Shown: positions 45,893 to 57,071 of the stretch, piece by piece
Numbering within the stretch: position 1 is the first letter of the stretch
Layout: every line of letters begins with the position of its first letter
Assembly (NCBI GenBank): GCA_016648135.1
Contig: JADDOH010023055.1
Location: forward strand, 1-64,000
Source: Agrypnia vestita
Lineage: Eukaryota > Arthropoda > Insecta > Trichoptera > Phryganeidae
Length of the DNA: 64,000 nt
Reading direction: 5' to 3'
Program-made: the position numbers and the translations under genes
The notes under the pieces: generated by a model
Databases searched by the model: none
Seen by the model: the letters and a program-made list of their open reading frames with translations, nothing else
What the model was told of the DNA's origin: nothing

Positions 45893-47000
45893 TGAAGGGG
45901 ACCCACCACATACCCTGAGCCGTTCTATGCGCAAAAGCGTCCATATCGGCCCAGCACTTTCGCCGCCTGGTTGGCATTATTTTATGCTAAAGCGACCTCC
46001 TCGCTCGGCCTTCATCAATACAACACGCAGAGATGAAAACCGAGCGAGTCGGTCGCACAAAACCTTCATTGTCCCGCGCATATTAATCTTTATTTCAAAA
46101 ATATCAATACAATATAATACCAATAATAAAATTTAAATAAAATACATCACCCAAATAAGGCGCAGGACGTAAAAAACACAACCCCTCCGTGGAGGGAAAA
46201 AGACATAAAGAAAAAATAATAAAAACATAAAAGATTCGTGACCAAAGAAATCATCACCGACGGTTCAAACACTGGTTCAGGAAAAACTACGGAGCAGGGC
46301 CCCGTAGGATCTCCCAGCGGGACACCCAAGTTCCAACAAAGTCTTTAAGATGTCTAAAGTTAGACTCATTTCTCACCAGGTCGACATTTGTGGGATGCCG
46401 ACCTGTCTCAAGCGGCCCGTGTATACCTTCAATCAAGTCCTCTCTAGCATCCCTCAACAGAGCACAATCCCAGAGGATATGTTCCGGGGTCTGGGCCACA
46501 CGAGCGCAGGCGCACCAAGGGTGAGTGGAGAGTCCAAGATCATGTAATTTGGACCTGAACTCACCATGGCCCGACAGTATTTGTGCTGTGTAGTGATCCA
46601 GAGCCGTAAAATACCCTCCGGACCCCTTTCTCTCTTTCACCATCACCCTCGGGAAGAAGGAATGGGTCCATCTCCCAGTGGTGGCGGCGTCCCATCTTTC
46701 TTGCCAGACTTCTAACGTAATTAATCTAATTCGTCTGCCCAACTCCCCAGTCCGCTCGTTTTCCAGGGGCCTGAGAGTCCTACCAAAGTAGTCAACTTCC
46801 AGGCCCCGCCTCAGATTACGGCGAGCGCTGGTCTCTAAGACCTCCAGATCAGCAGGGAGCACCCCCGCTAATACTGGGAGGGCCTGCCCAGACACAGTCC
46901 GATAAGCTCCCGTCAGCGCCAACAGGGGCACTCTCTGACCACTGTTGAGTGCTGCAGCGACCACCCTAGTTCGGAGTCTATGCGACCAGACGCCAGACCA
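45893..47000 (-). mobile_element. R1-clade non-LTR element, 5'-truncated (copy 2)
   Basis: Flanked by a perfect 14-bp direct repeat, AGAGTTAAAAGACA (45,879-45,892 and 47,001-47,014). On minus the element starts inside ORF2 and ends with the same 3' UTR landmarks as the copy at 5,885-11,784. 14 bp is the duplication length known for R1 at its 28S rDNA site, but the flanks here are not rDNA. Confidence 0.85.
46284..47000 (-). pseudogene. R1-clade ORF2 C-terminal fragment
   Basis: It begins within the region after the RT (S-G-V-W-S-H-R-L) and continues in one frame through G-Q-R-V-P-L-L-A-L-T-G-A-Y-R, L-P-V-L-A-G-V-L-P-A-D and the Cys/His end (T-P-E-H-I-L-W-D-C) to W-V-S-R-W-E-I-L-R-G. The frame is unbroken here, unlike copy 1, and shows where copy 1 lost its frame (about 10,900). 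Without endonuclease and RT it is inert. Confidence 0.9.
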
Positions 47001-47014
47001 GAGTTAAAAGACAG

Positions 47015-47985
47015 TCAGCAAAGTAGTTTTACGTGGTTTTTGGGCCACTTGTTCAGTTTCTGCGGTAAAATGTGATTTATTTGGATTAGTATTAATACCC
47101 AGGTACGAATAATGTGGCCTAGTTTGTACCGTCGCGGCGTTACATATTTTTACATAAAAAGTAGTTATTGTGACATAACTGTAATAGTTAGACATATGGT
47201 ATCCCGGACTGTTTTGTAAATATTGATGTCCTCTATAAAACTGTAGTACATCATTTTGCTCTATTGTCAATAATTTCCGCAGCGTACGCGACATAAGGTT
47301 TTTTTTTTATATTTTTTTCACACGTTGGGTTACATTATCGAAGTTTACATACGGATTTCTAATTTTTTTGAAAATATTATATAGCCTATGTTCATCAGGG
47401 ATAATGTAGTATTCTAAATGTGAAAGAATTTTTCGCATCGGTCCAGTAGTTTCGGAGCCTATTCAATTCAAACACACAATCAAATCTTTTTTCTCTTTAT
47501 AATATTAGTATAGATATAAATATAATGGCACAAGCATTTCCAAGCATGCCTTATATAATTCACCACTTAGATTTCACATTTTTTTTTATTATTTATTGAT
47601 TATTAGTTACGAAAAAATATGTCGATGGATTCGATAAGACCAGACAAAAAGCTGGAGATCCTGTAGTCATTGACATCAGAGGACTATACAAAAATGTTTT
47701 ATAATTTGCGTGAGCCACACAAGTGGCAATTGTTACCGATCTGACTTATTTCATTCCTATGTTTGTTGATTTTATTTATGGTTTGATTTGTTATAAGTAA
47801 AGCACTGATTTATGTTAGAAGTTATGTTATAATGTGATTTTTTCTATAACAATGAGACAATTAAGATTTTTTAATTAACAAGTCACATTCCTACAATATT
47901 AAATAATTTATTTTATTATTTTAGGTACGTAATGAGTAATAAGCTTCAATTACTTGGATGTCGAGATATCCATCAGTAATGACTT
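47015..47985. other. no recognisable feature
   Basis: AT-rich with short ORFs only. 47,001-47,300 is the right flank of the R1 copy; I could not match it to a gene. Confidence 0.45.
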
Positions 47986-47989
47986 CTAT

Positions 47990-48240
47990 GAAGAAGAAGT
48001 AAGCAAACAAAGCCACAACTGTTGCTGGATGCTTGAGAAATACTGTCTGGAGAAACGAACACAAACATGCTCAAGGAGAGCAAAGTGAAAATATATATAA
48101 GACCTGTGTCAGCCCAATCATGACGTACGTTATCGAGACAAGGGCTGACACTACCAGAAGTTAAAATCTTCTAAGAATAACTGAGATGAAGACTCTCCGA
48201 CCCATTGCAGGACTGACAAAAGAAGAAGAAGATTATAAGG
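47990..48240 (+). mobile_element. LINE ORF2 fragment (region after the RT)
   Basis: The frame reads T-T-V-A-G-C-L-R-N-T-V-W-R-N-E, I-Y-K-T-C-V-S-P-I-M-T-Y and E-T-R-A-D-T, then E-M-K-T-L-R-P-I-A-G. This is the post-RT region of a widespread LINE group. Both ends are lost and one frame break is present. Confidence 0.75.
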
Positions 48241-48834
48241 TCATTTAGGAATGAGTGGGAGGTGGTATTGAGAGGATGGTTGGTTTCAAAGGTGATTTAT
48301 TTATCTAAAATGTCCCTAATACATGGTGAGTAAATATGTTGATGTTTTTTGTATTCATAGGTTAACACTTTATGTAGGACCGCTACAGTCATTATAAATT
48401 CGTGAAACATAAACATAATAACGTAAAAAACAATTATTATTTATAAATTTAAGGACATAGTGTACATAGTTTCGAAGTATAGACCTCAAAGAGAGCCTTG
48501 TATGTGGATAATTTGAACAAACGACGAACAAACCAAACCTGATATGTGCATGAAATCCAATAAAAAAAAATTTCAGCTTTTATGCATGAATGTAATTACT
48601 TATTTTTCATATCAGTATAAAATAGATATTTGTTGCCATATTCTTACATTTTCGGATTGTTCCGACAGTTAATACTTAAGGAAAAAACCTTAACCTTCTC
48701 CTGAATAGCTCTCAACACGCACATGTCCGCTTTGGCAAGCGCACCGACGATTAGCAGATTTAAATAATTATTTTTTAATTGAATGTACCATCTTTTAATT
48801 AACAAACCAAATTTTCATTTTCAGAAACAATTGG
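48241..48834. other. no recognisable feature
   Basis: AT-rich, without a supportable ORF. Confidence 0.45.
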
Positions 48835-49096
48835 CCGTATTCTGGAAATAGTAATACTGCTATTTCTGTATCTTGAAAGTTATTTTATGACATTGTAATG
48901 CCGTTTAATTTGACGTTTTCGAGTTTGGCAGGATTCAAATTAATGAAGTCAATTTTACGTTTTAGAGCTTTCTGATTGATTAAATTCGTTTATTTCAAAA
49001 CTGTCAAACTTTAAACGTTGAAATTAACGGCATTATAATGTTATGCATTAACTGACAAGACATAGAAATAGCATTATTGCTATTTCCAGAATACGG
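48835..49096. mobile_element. foldback MITE, 262 bp
   Basis: Outer arms CCGTATTCTGGAAATAG.AA with TGCTATTTCT and inner arms (GCCGTTTAATTTGACGTT versus AACGTTGAAATTAACGGC) are inverted over most of the length. The target duplication is not clear (flanks CAATTGG and TCGAAAT), so the superfamily is open. Confidence 0.7.
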
Positions 49097-49314
49097 TCGA
49101 AATATTTATTTAATTCAAATAAATAAATAAAGGTGAACAAATATATAAATAAATAAATAACTTGTCCAGTCCGCCGAGAGATGTCACTTTGCAAATATCA
49201 GTTGCCTTTCTATATATTTCTCTTATTTATGCTTCTATGGTCGGCCTCCATTTTATTCGCCATTTGCTACTAGCGTGTCGTGCCCTTTGGAAGATATTAC
49301 AACCGTATTATACC

Positions 49315-49471
49315 ATGAACCACACTGATCGCGATATTCCTGCCGTCAGGCCCGAGCCAGGGTCTGCAGCCGGGAGCGGCGATGAAGAGCTCTACACCGA
49401 TGTGGACATATCGTGTCCTGACATCAAGCAGGAGTGCGCGGAGTACTCCGGGAGGGCCGACCAGGGCGCCG
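49315..49471 (+). CDS. zinc-finger gene C, first coding exon (type I)
   Basis: ATG at 49,315 (M-N-H-T-D-R-D) and the acidic sequence D-E-E-L-Y-T-D-V-D-I...D-I-K-Q-E-C-A-E-Y, sister to the gene A exon. The I-K-P-E site of A has become V-R-P-E, so one of two SUMO-like motifs is lost. It ends GGCGCCG before GTGAGTCG, phase 1, which joins in frame to the finger exon at 57,072. The intron would be 7.6 kb and include the type II exon at 51,609-51,894. Confidence 0.7.
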
Positions 49472-50040
49472 GTGAGTCGTTGGTTCATTATTGATTTGTT
49501 ATTAGAGATGTGTGACGCACCTGATGCGACTGTTGAAGATAATTGAAAATAAAAAAGTCAGATTTCGAAAATCTAAAACCAGTGCACATTTCGAGTGACA
49601 GATGCTATAAACTGACATGTAGCCCGAAATATGCTTTAAATGACACTATTTAAAAAAAACGCTAAGCTTTTGGGTATAATTGTACTTAACATTTTTGATC
49701 CAGTACTTTCCGAGGGTTTGTTTTATGGTAATAGTTGAATAGATTGATTTAATGGCTATAATTAACAATATTTAAGGACCTCCGATTTTGTTAATTTTTT
49801 CCCTGGCCTAATAAGGGATCCTGATTTCATAAATGAAGTCAAATTTACGCGCTAGCAAGTTTAAAAGCAGTTATTTTAAGTTAAAAAACAATACATTTTT
49901 TGACACTTGGGGCCATAGATGCCCATAGAAAATAGATTTTTCTGTTGCTTTATTCAAAGAAAATGCCAAAACACGTTTACCATAAGAGGGCCCATTCACG
50001 TCATTCATTTCATGTCATCTACATCCACGATCCTGCATTA

Positions 50041-50789
50041 AGCCATGTATTCATTAGGGGACAAATTGTCCCTCAACAGCACGCGCGGCATAGAGTCTAC
50101 GTGACGTTGCAACGTCGTGCACTGTTCCGCGACCTCGCGCACAACATAGCGCGGCATTTCTACGTGCCGTGGCAACGTTGCCATGCGCACGGTACCCGAG
50201 CGTACTCACTGCAACATTCCGCGGAGCGTCAGTACCACGTGGTATGTTTACAAGTGAATACGCATGCGCTGTATCTGTCAAGATGACAGTGTGGGGAAAT
50301 GAAATTGTTCTTGAACTCATCGAGCTGTATCGATCGAAGATCGCATAGAATGTCCGTCCTTCTTTTTCTTTGCAGTAAAGAATTTCGCATTCTCCTCTTT
50401 TTTCTCCTCTTACGTTTCGATAAACTCATTAATATAAACAGATACGCAGTTGACATCATAACCTCCTAGGGCCACATTTCCGTGACGTGGAAAACAATAA
50501 TTATTTGCAAAAAGGACCTTGTTTTTAATAATATTCAATTTACTACAGTAAAACCTCGTTAATTTGAAATTGCGACCCAAAAAAACATTTCGAATTGCGC
50601 GGAACCCCGTTTTCGCCAAATGAGATACCGCAGCTGTCATCCATAACCTCATTTCCGCGACAAGATATGCGAGTCCCGGTGTGTACACGTCAAATGATCG
50701 CGTCATTGTCCCCGAAACATGAGCGTAGATGTTGATGCGACATGTCGAGCGGAATGTTTCGCGATTTGTCCCCTAGTGAATACATGGCT
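50041..50789. mobile_element. PIF/Harbinger-derived non-autonomous element (complete copy)
   Basis: Terminal inverted repeats AGCCATGTATTCA(T/C)TAGG with GGACAAAT, flanked by TTA on both sides (50,038-50,040 and 50,790-50,792). The empty site is visible at about 40,995-41,005 (reversed). A 3-bp TTA duplication is the PIF/Harbinger signature. Inside, the frame from 50,282 reads M-T-V-W-G-N-E-I-V-L-E-L-I-E-L-Y-R-S before a stop, like the start of the MADF/Myb-like protein of these elements. A pogo-like terminus (ACAGTAAAACCTCGTTAATT) at about 50,545 suggests a nested remnant. Confidence 0.85.
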
Positions 50790-51608
50790 TTACGCCGGCG
50801 CGGCGGACTGCCATGCAGAAAAGTGAATGCCCCGCTTTAGCTGAGAAAATTCATTGATATTTGAATTTGGAGATTATTGTTTCGAAAAATATTGACATTT
50901 TTTGCAAATTGCTTTTGACAATCTAATTTAGGAAATATCCGAGGAAAAGTGTGTATATCATAGATGGTATACAAGGTTTACATGACAAATTTATATTTAT
51001 AGACGGAAGAAATATTATGACTATTGAACATAGGTACTTTTTGTATTTTAGATTAGTAGGTTTGGTTAGGTTAGGTTATTAGGTTTGGTTAATTTAGATT
51101 ATGATTATTTTAGGTAGATATAATTACATAGCTTAAGCTTATTAATATAATGTGATTATATTAATAAATGACTGGCAAAACAATTCATTAGTAAAAATAA
51201 TTATTTGTCTATGCTTCGTGTACATTAATTTTCTCTTATCTATGGTAAATGGTTACTCGAACATCAATTATTTGTTTTCTATAGTCTCAAGTGTTAAAAA
51301 TGTATCGTTTTTAACTTAAAATAACTGCTTTTAAATTTGATTGCACCTAAATTTTACACCATTTATGTAATCAGGGTCCTTTATTACGCCAGGGGAAAAA
51401 TAATCGAAGTTTCTTTAAAATTCTAAACTTTTGGCGATTTAAATTATAAAATATTATACAGTAGCTTTAAGTATTAGAAAAGTTATTCGGCTTAAAAGTG
51501 TCAAATTCCACCATACATTTGTTTTGACATTTTAGTCCCTTTATCTAGGAATAACTAAGCCAATCGCAGTATGAAGCAGTCCGCCCGGTCGCCTGATCTG
51601 GACACGGG

Positions 51609-51894
51609 TTGTTGTATGATGCTTGCTGGATGCAAGTCCAGCCCGAGGTGGCGTGGAGCCGGGCCCAGGAGACAGGCAGCTCTCCAGCTCTGCTGTACCG
51701 GGTGGTTGTCTTGGTTCCAGAGCCAGGCTGCAGCAGCGCGGGCTGGGGAAGTGCGCAGGGAGGGGAGGGGCAGACAGGGGAGGGGTCTCCAGCCGGGAGC
51801 GGCCATGAAGAGCTCTACGCTGATGTGGACATATCCTATCCTGACATCAAGCAGGAGTGCTCGGAGTACTCCAGGAGGCCCGACCAGCGCACTG
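51609..51894 (+). CDS. candidate 5' exon, type II, upstream of gene C
   Basis: Sister of 39,478-39,763. An in-frame ATG is at 51,630 (M-Q-V-Q-P-E-V) in this copy. The C-terminal half carries D-V-D-I-S-Y-P-D-I-K-Q-E-C-S-E-Y and ends CGCACTG before GTGAGCAC, phase 1. The 5' half is GC-rich with G-E-G/G-Q-T-G-type low complexity. Antisense ORFs (51,555-51,923) are shadows. It may be an alternative first exon of gene C or a pseudo-exon. Confidence 0.5.
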
Positions 51895-51950
51895 GTGAGC
51901 ACTTGATTCCTTTGGATTATCAATCCATGAAGTAGAATGTCGTTCCCACG

Positions 51951-52218
51951 TTACGAATTAAATATCTTTAGGATTCAAATTAGCAAATATTGTAACTTAC
52001 CAAATAGGACTCGGTTAGTTAGGTTACATAAGAATCGGTAGGTAAATTCATAATGTTTTTCTCTTCGTTGTAGTTTGCCCCTTATACATACACAAACTAT
52101 CATATTCACTCACCATTGCCCACGCTACATATACTTGGTTGTGAGTCCAGTGAATTTGTAGATATATTCCACGAAAGCTTAACAACTTTTACGAGAAATT
52201 TGCTCTTATATATATATG

Positions 52219-52249
<31 letters not shown>

Positions 52250-52980
52250 TATACTATATATATGTATATTTATATATATATATAGTGTTAGGTGGGTTAT
52301 ATGGTTAGGTTACAAGCTCCGTGGCCATCATGGCATCATATTTCAGCAAGATGTTGTTAATGGCAATATCGAATAAAAGTGGGTCCGACCACTTCGTAAC
52401 AACGCATCTGGACGCGACATTTTCTAGATAGATGACATAACTTGCTACTGACTCTGATTCGGTTTGACGGCGTATCTTACCGGACGCTAAAATGTGCCAG
52501 TCTGGCATCGGCTCTGTTTTTTTTATTTTTTAATTAACGGACATGGTCCAATACTATATATTACATAACATGAAACATAAAATAAAGAGAATAATAAAGC
52601 ATGGACAAATGAATTACTAACAAGATGGAGACAAGATCTAGACTATCTAATCAGAGATTGTTTGAATCTGGACAGACTTACACCAAAGAAGTCTAGATCC
52701 TGTCTTGAATTTATAAGAAGATTCAATTAAATGGCAAGAGTATTTCTTATTACAAAATCATAACCCCACCTCCTCTGGTTTTGTTAGATGCTGCAGATCG
52801 ATCACAACGAAAGATATGGTATTCGGTTAAGCCCAGTTCTGCTGATGTAATGTTATCGGATAACTAGGCTTCAGTGAAGAAAATAAAATCATATATAGAA
52901 GTCGTGGAGATATTGCATCTTAAGGTACCCATTTTCGTATTGCTACCCCGAATATTTTGATAAAAATTGTGAGATTGTTT
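51951..52980. other. non-coding with an AT microsatellite
   Basis: (TA)n lies at about 52,206-52,284. An inverted pair CAAGATCTAGAC / GTCTAGATCCTG lies near 52,632-52,705. No gene recognised. Confidence 0.5.
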
Positions 52981-53029
52981 TTGGGTTTTTGACTTTTTAA
53001 TTTTTGGCTAAAAAATCAATTCTCGATAA

Positions 53030-53390
53030 TTCACGGGATTCTGCGGATTGGCGTGCTGGACAGTCTTTAGCTCCTGTTGAATGCGTGGCAGTTTTTCTGA
53101 AAAATTTGCAGGTGGCACACACTGGAGACTTGTCAGGAGTCGGTCAGGCATCACGATTATGTCCCGTTTTAGCACAATGTGAACAGTTCGGTGTATCGGC
53201 AGTACATTTGGATGCGATGTAACCATACCATATATATATACCAGCGAGAAGTGCTTGTGCTAAGATGTATCTTTCAGCTTTTGGTGTGTTTTCGGCCATG
53301 GCGGCGGATTTGATAGGTAATGTAAGGAGGGGAGAGAAGTTGTAATGTGCGTGTATGGTAGCCGAGGCGAGGGGGACAATACACATGAAT
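53030..53390 (-). pseudogene. LINE ORF1 fragment with CCHC knuckles
   Basis: The minus frame reads C-S-H-C-A-K-T-G-H-N-R-D-A, then (after a stop in place of the next Cys) C-A-T-C-K-F-F-R-K-T-A-T-H-S-T-G-A-K-D-C-P-A. This matches the spacing and wording of the last two knuckles of the R1-clade ORF1 at 7,246-8,011, so it is a related but distinct non-LTR element. The knuckle before these survives partly (G-Y-I-A-S-K-C). Both ends are lost. Confidence 0.7.
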
Positions 53391-53704
53391 CAGAGCAAGT
53401 ACTTTACACTGATTGCAACAAAATATCAAGCAGTGGGTGACTCACCAGGAAAGGGTGTGTGGCTGCGATCGGAGTCCTTGTTAAAGTTCGGAGTAGAGTT
53501 GTTCGACCATTAGCGACCGAAGTTATACAAACTTGCACGCTGCATTGGCTTTCGACTATGACAAGTTCGTAGTGTCCTGTTCACTTTGGGCAAGGAAGTG
53601 TACCCTGTGGTAAAAAGATCTAATAAGGACTAAAAAAAAACCCACAGTATGCTGGTGATTTGCACTGATTTAAACTGAATTTAAATTATAATCACTCTAA
53701 ATAA

Positions 53705-54080
53705 GGTAGTGTGGCGGAACCGACCAGGGGCGACATCTGACGTCCACGGGCGCTGGCGCCAACCAACCCGAGCGGAAGAGAAGCGACGTCATTCCTAACC
53801 CGGCCGTTCGCTCGCGCGCTTCTTTGAACCTCGGGAGTGTTATTGTTGCAAATTTAGACTTAGCCGTGCGTCCCGATATTCAACTAACGTAATTTATTCC
53901 GTCCCGATATTCAACTTCGGTAATTTAGCCCCGCGTAAAGTAGAGTCGAATACTAACACCGCTTACGAAAATAACTTTGTACCTTTATTGAATAAAACTT
54001 ATTGTCAGCCTTTTCATTCACGTAAGTGTCTCATTACATTCACCGAAGTGTTTACCCGCATTGACCCGGCAGTTACGAGT
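53705..54080 (+). mobile_element. possible LTR-like sequence
   Basis: GC-rich start (TGTGGCGGAACCGACCAGGG), an imperfect internal repeat (CGTCCCGATATTCAACT twice, about 53,870-53,912) and AATAAAA near 53,990 give it an LTR look, but no partner or primer-binding site was found. Confidence 0.3.
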
Positions 54081-54417
54081 AAGGCCGATACCAAGACTGT
54101 AAGTACGTATGAAATATACACGCAGAAACCGCTACACCCAGTAAATACCGCAGTATCGAAATATAGGCTTATGGGTGTGAGATACGACCGCTCGCGTGGT
54201 TGTGGGGTTCATCTCCCGCTCAGCTCCACAAGAATACTTTCCTATATTAGAATAAAATAAGTAAATCAGAATAAAAAATAAATTTAATATGATAAAATAG
54301 TTTTATAATAAATATAATATTATATTTTTATATATTATATATACACACATATGCACCAGTGAATTAATAATTCAAAGAGAAACATATAACTATCAAATAT
54401 TGACGACTTATTAAGAG
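54081..54417. other. no recognisable feature upstream of the tRNA
   Basis: AT-rich from 54,240. Nothing recognised. Confidence 0.4.
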
Positions 54418-54490
54418 GCTGGGATAGTGAAATTGGTATCACGTTGTCCTTGTAAGACAGAGGTCCGTGGTTCGAATCCAGGTTCTAGCA
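54418..54490 (+). tRNA. tRNA-Thr (anticodon TGT)
   Basis: 73 nt fold as a cloverleaf: acceptor GCTGGGA/TTCTAGC (seven pairs, two G-T), D arm GTGA-AATTGGTA-TCAC, anticodon stem TTGTC/GACAG around CTTGTAA (anticodon TGT), 5-nt variable loop AGGTC, T arm CGTGG-TTCGAAT-CCAGG with one mismatch, discriminator A. No intron. TTTAATTTTTC follows, giving a Pol III terminator. The B box (GGTTCGAATCC) is perfect. The T-stem mismatch leaves open a tRNA-derived pseudogene or SINE head, but no SINE body is seen. Confidence 0.75.
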
Positions 54491-54599
54491 TTTAATTTTT
54501 CAATTTTATTATTTGATATTTGTGTGTTTCTCTTAATTTCATTTATTTATTTCTTAATAAATATTACAGGACTCGCTTCCATAAATAAATGAGAAATAT

Positions 54600-54654
54600 A
54601 AATAACATATATATATATATATATATCTATATATATATATATATATATATATAG

Positions 54655-54690
<36 letters not shown>

Positions 54691-54700
54691 ATAAATATAT
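54600..54700. repeat. AT microsatellite
   Basis: (TA)n with small interruptions over about 100 bp. Confidence 0.95.
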
Positions 54701-56614
54701 ACACTGGAAGATTACACACGTCGCGAAGTACAGTACGAATACCGTAATACACCACTATGCAACACAGTACAGTATGATATATAAAATGTTATAAATACGA
54801 TATGTGGGAAAAGGTGGCAGGGTTAGAGAGTGATTTAGAAATGAGATAAAATTTATAGTGGACGGGGAGAAGTGGGATGTAATATATAGTATGAGATAAA
54901 ATAATTGTATAGATATATTAAAACACTAAAAAAGTCACTATAAAAGTCTTGAGGATACCAGTGTCTGGGTGCTTTCTGGGCATTCACGGGCGCGCGGCAC
55001 TTCCGCACAAGGGTGCGGGCAAGTCGGCGGGGTGGATCGGAGAGATGGAAAAATCGCGGTGAATTGGCACTTATTTGCGCAGTGCCGTCCTCTTTACTGG
55101 CCACTAGCGCGGGACGCAGGGGGACAGGCGGCGGTAGGAACACCAGCACTGCGACCATCCTACCCGGGGGGATGCCGTCCGGGCTCATATGATTTGGCGG
55201 TCCGATGATTATATTCTCCGGCCGCGCGCTTGGTCGTGATTTTATTTTAAAAATTTGGCTGATTTTATTTGATACGATTGGTGATTTTACTCATTCTTTT
55301 CTCCCGTATCAATATATATTGCAACGTAATAACTTTCTCTGAAAGATTATCTGTTCACCGACTCGCTCAGCAGAATCACATGAACCCCAGGTGGATTCTT
55401 TACTCCCTTATTCGCTGTACCATGTCTTTCTAGTTAAATTTAATAATTCTCCTCAGGTGGGAAAGATTGATTATAGAAAAGAAATTTCAGTTAACAATTT
55501 AGTATATTACATGAAAGAGGGCAAGGTTTACATAATCAAATTCTTCAGATATTATCAAATTCATATAAAACGACAAGAAAGAATTCACTGCATATTTGAG
55601 TAATTATAATTTAATGAGAAAATGTAATAAAAGATTACCTAAAAAGCAATTGATTAATTTGAATCACAAGAATATTGATGATTTCTGTATTTGCTGTTCA
55701 AGAAATAAACTGGTGAAACGTCAACACGACAAAATTTACTTTAATATGACATTTAATTAAAGTTGACATTACCCTATTTGGTACTATCATAGGTATAATT
55801 TACATGTGCAACTAAAAAAGAGTAACAATCATTATTCCCATATTGGGTTAATATTTGGGTTAGTATTTAATAAGTAAAAAATATTATACGTGAATTATTC
55901 TGAAATCTCTAGCACACTTCAAATTGACAGGTCAAAATATAGGTTATTTGAGGTTAACTAGAATGCCATTATCGCGCTCCTAGACATTTCAGAATATCAA
56001 TTTATATTAACCATAGAATTAAAGTGGACAAGATTGAATGATGGAATACTAAGGCACATTTTCGTAGGCAATCACATTATTACACAAAGTTTAGAGTCTG
56101 TGCGTTGCTCCGAAGAAGTGTCACTATCAGATTCAGATGTCAAATTGATAAATTAGAATAACCGCGCCCTACATGGGTAGCGTGTAAGTTTGCACCTGTC
56201 GTCAGCGCAAATAAATGTGAACAATCATCATTACATGGAGCCTACGTAAAAGAGTCCTGTAAAAATAACAAATTAATATTATATCTTACTCGCAAGTTGG
56301 AATCAAAGTCAGATGAAAATGTTGTAAAGCCTTACCGGCTTGTCCAATTAGCAGCGGACACAAACCAGACTCGTAAATGCTTACATTGTGACACAATAAT
56401 GTACAATTTCTTCTGCTCCAAGGCAGCTGTCAAATTTATAACCTTTGTTGGCGCTAAGCGCCGCCATAGATGACGGCTACAATCTGCATCCGGACTGTGA
56501 CGTGGTCCGACAGGCTAGCGATTGTTCTACCTAATTGTTCTAAGTATCTACCTCGCAATTTCAAGTATTTGCATGGGGCATTTCACACGTTTTACAACGT
56601 AACAATATACATAT
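54701..56614. other. intronic or intergenic DNA with one GC-rich patch
   Basis: 54,960-55,240 is GC-rich without a recognisable frame. The rest is AT-rich. A 70-codon ORF at 55,391 has no family resemblance. Confidence 0.45.
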
Positions 56615-56920
56615 AGAAGAATCACCACTCCTATATAATTATTGTCAAAAATATTAATAATCAAAGTAATAAACTAAAATTTATTGACTGTCCCTCCTTT
56701 TATATTGGAAAAACGAATCGAAATTTTGATATAAGGATTGAAGAACATATAAGATTATTGAGAATAAACATAGTTTTGATAAAAATACAGGAATCAATAT
56801 TCTTCACATTGATAGTAAAAGTAGACGTTTAAGTAATTAAGAAGCACTAGAAATTATGAAATCTATTAATAATAATGAATGTATCATATATAAACTATTG
56901 GTTTTAAATGATAATGCTTC
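56615..56920 (+). pseudogene. Penelope-like GIY-YIG fragment upstream of gene C
   Basis: The frame reads N-H-H-S-Y, then C-P-S-F-Y-I-G-K-T-N-R-N-F-D-I-R-I-E-E-H-I-R. It is the C-terminal GIY-YIG nuclease domain of a Penelope-like element with Y-I-G, the Arg and the E-H pair all preserved. It is the sister of the minus fragment at 36,960-37,040, and the following AT-rich sequence up to the splice acceptor is also shared. No RT precedes it. Confidence 0.8.
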
Positions 56921-57071
56921 ATTTGTTTTATTGTTTATTTATTTTCTTTCATTATTTAATTAAAAAATTAATTAATTAATTAAGATGGTGTCATTTATTG
57001 TCAGTTTTATTTATTGTTATTATTATTGTATTATTATTTATTGTATTATAAAATTGATTTGATTGTTCCAG

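Larger units (their letters stand above)
49790..51950. repeat. arm 2 of the inverted duplication
   Basis: Reverse counterpart of 39,425-41,215. It contains the 749-bp MITE (50,041-50,789), which arm 1 lacks, so the MITE inserted after the duplication. ORFs within the MITE are not genes. Confidence 0.8.

Noticed and set aside
45893..46283. Plus-strand frame reading through the 46-kb region as a separate gene
   Set aside because: The sequence aligns in reverse with the 3' UTR of the first R1 copy (11,585-11,784), and the target duplication encloses it.
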